From Onchocerca volvulus (lineage: Eukaryota > Nematoda > Chromadorea > Rhabditida > Onchocercidae): a stretch of 64,000 nucleotides of DNA. The stretch is from NCBI GenBank assembly GCA_000499405.2, contig HG738139.1:4183561-4247560 (forward strand). The letters are read 5' to 3'. Shown piece after piece: positions 63,641 to 64,000 of the stretch (within the stretch, counting starts at the first letter, position 1; every line of letters starts with the position of its first letter). The position numbers were made by a program, and so were the translations under genes. Under the pieces are notes generated by a model. It did not search any database. It was not told the DNA's origin and was given only the letters and a program-made list of their open reading frames with translations.

Positions 63641-63766
63641 AATATTGTCTTCTGGCAACTTGTTCAACTCATTAGCGAATTTTCAGCCATTAAATGCCAA
63701 AATTGCATATTGACATTTTCCGAAATTATAAAAATAAACATAAATCATAAACTTCAAGTGAAAAGG
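63641..63766 (-). pseudogene. Broken copy of the second geminin-like gene's middle exon
   Basis: Plus-strand text AATATTGTCTTCTnGCAACT, then TGTnCAA.TCA.TAGCGAA, then CAGCCATTAAnTGCCAAAAT closely matches 61006-61130, in the same orientation. The copy has a small insertion (about 19 nt near 63725-63745), a one-base deletion after the equivalent of LMAG, and no splice donor (AAGACAATATTAAG in place of the AGAGTAAG context). It ends where dispersed repeat R1 copy c begins. It therefore cannot encode the coil. Confidence 0.75.
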
Positions 63767-64000
63767 GCATATCGGAAAAGTTTTTTATTTTGTGACGGAG
63801 ACGAATTGTGATGAAAAAAATTTTATTGATTGATAGAGGAGCGATTCTTCGTATAAATTAAAAACAATTGTTAGAGAATATTCCGTAAATTAATCACTTG
63901 GTTATTCTTTCCTTTGTCACTCGTAGAAATTGGATAGAAGAATACTGCTCAATCTGCATTGTTAAACTGCTGCTACTGTTATGTCGATGTGAACTCCGAA
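63767..64000. repeat. Dispersed repeat family R1, copy c (runs off the window)
   Basis: It begins ATATCGGAAAAGTTTTTTA and includes TTTGTGACGGAGACGAATTG, TTTTATTGATTGATAGAGGA and ATGTCGATGTGAACTCCGAA. Matches copies at 7461-7700 and 37100-37320. It abuts the pseudo-exon, so its insertion or recombination may have truncated that copy. Confidence 0.6.

Overview
This is eukaryotic DNA, very AT-rich, with many poly-T/poly-A runs and short exons split by long AT-rich introns. Acceptors mostly read TTTCAG or TTTTAG. Gene content and structure (a TRPC channel with many small exons, geminin-type coiled-coil genes, nematode-type Helitron relics, and probable trans-splice acceptors close upstream of start codons) point to a nematode. 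A clade III (spirurid/filarial-like) worm is my best guess, but the species is an inference. No rRNA, tRNA, CRISPR or bacterial operon was seen.

Layout. (1) 1-3059: low-complexity, no gene. (2) 3060-11421, plus: a nine-exon nuclear protein of about 805 residues with a CENP-B/psq-type helix-turn-helix, a C2H2 finger and a C-terminal coiled coil. (3) 11422-18890: a gene-poor AT-rich stretch. (4) 18962-23650, plus: a six-exon gene for an unrecognised helical protein of about 289 residues. (5) 23651-31956: an 8.3 kb gap with a MITE-like element, a TATG microsatellite and a decayed minisatellite. (6) 31957-43441, plus: a TRPC cation channel of about 1040 residues in 23 recognised exons (ankyrin repeats, TRP_2 region, membrane domain, pore, TRP box, acidic C-tail). 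Its N-terminal exon was not found. One intron (36774-38646) is packed with transposon debris, including a piece of Helitron helicase.

(7) 44218-55925: a transposon-rich block. It holds a decayed Helitron (HUH Rep plus Pif1-like helicase, many stops), a second copy of the MITE-like element, a 118-bp near-perfect palindrome, a minus-strand C2H2 zinc-finger gene built from 258-bp three-finger modules and broken at a single N, and a second Helitron helicase fragment. (8) 57332-61551, minus: two adjacent genes in the same orientation, each encoding a geminin-type coiled coil. One has a tandemly duplicated 135-nt exon. A broken copy of the other gene's middle exon lies at 63641-63766, next to a dispersed repeat that runs off the window.

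The genes do not form one pathway. The two regions most worth following are the geminin-family cluster (replication licensing/cell-cycle control in the known family) and the Helitron block around the modular zinc-finger gene. Exon boundaries were assigned by reading frame and splice phase by eye. Every multi-exon model closes in phase, except one ambiguous TRPC junction and the missing TRPC start.
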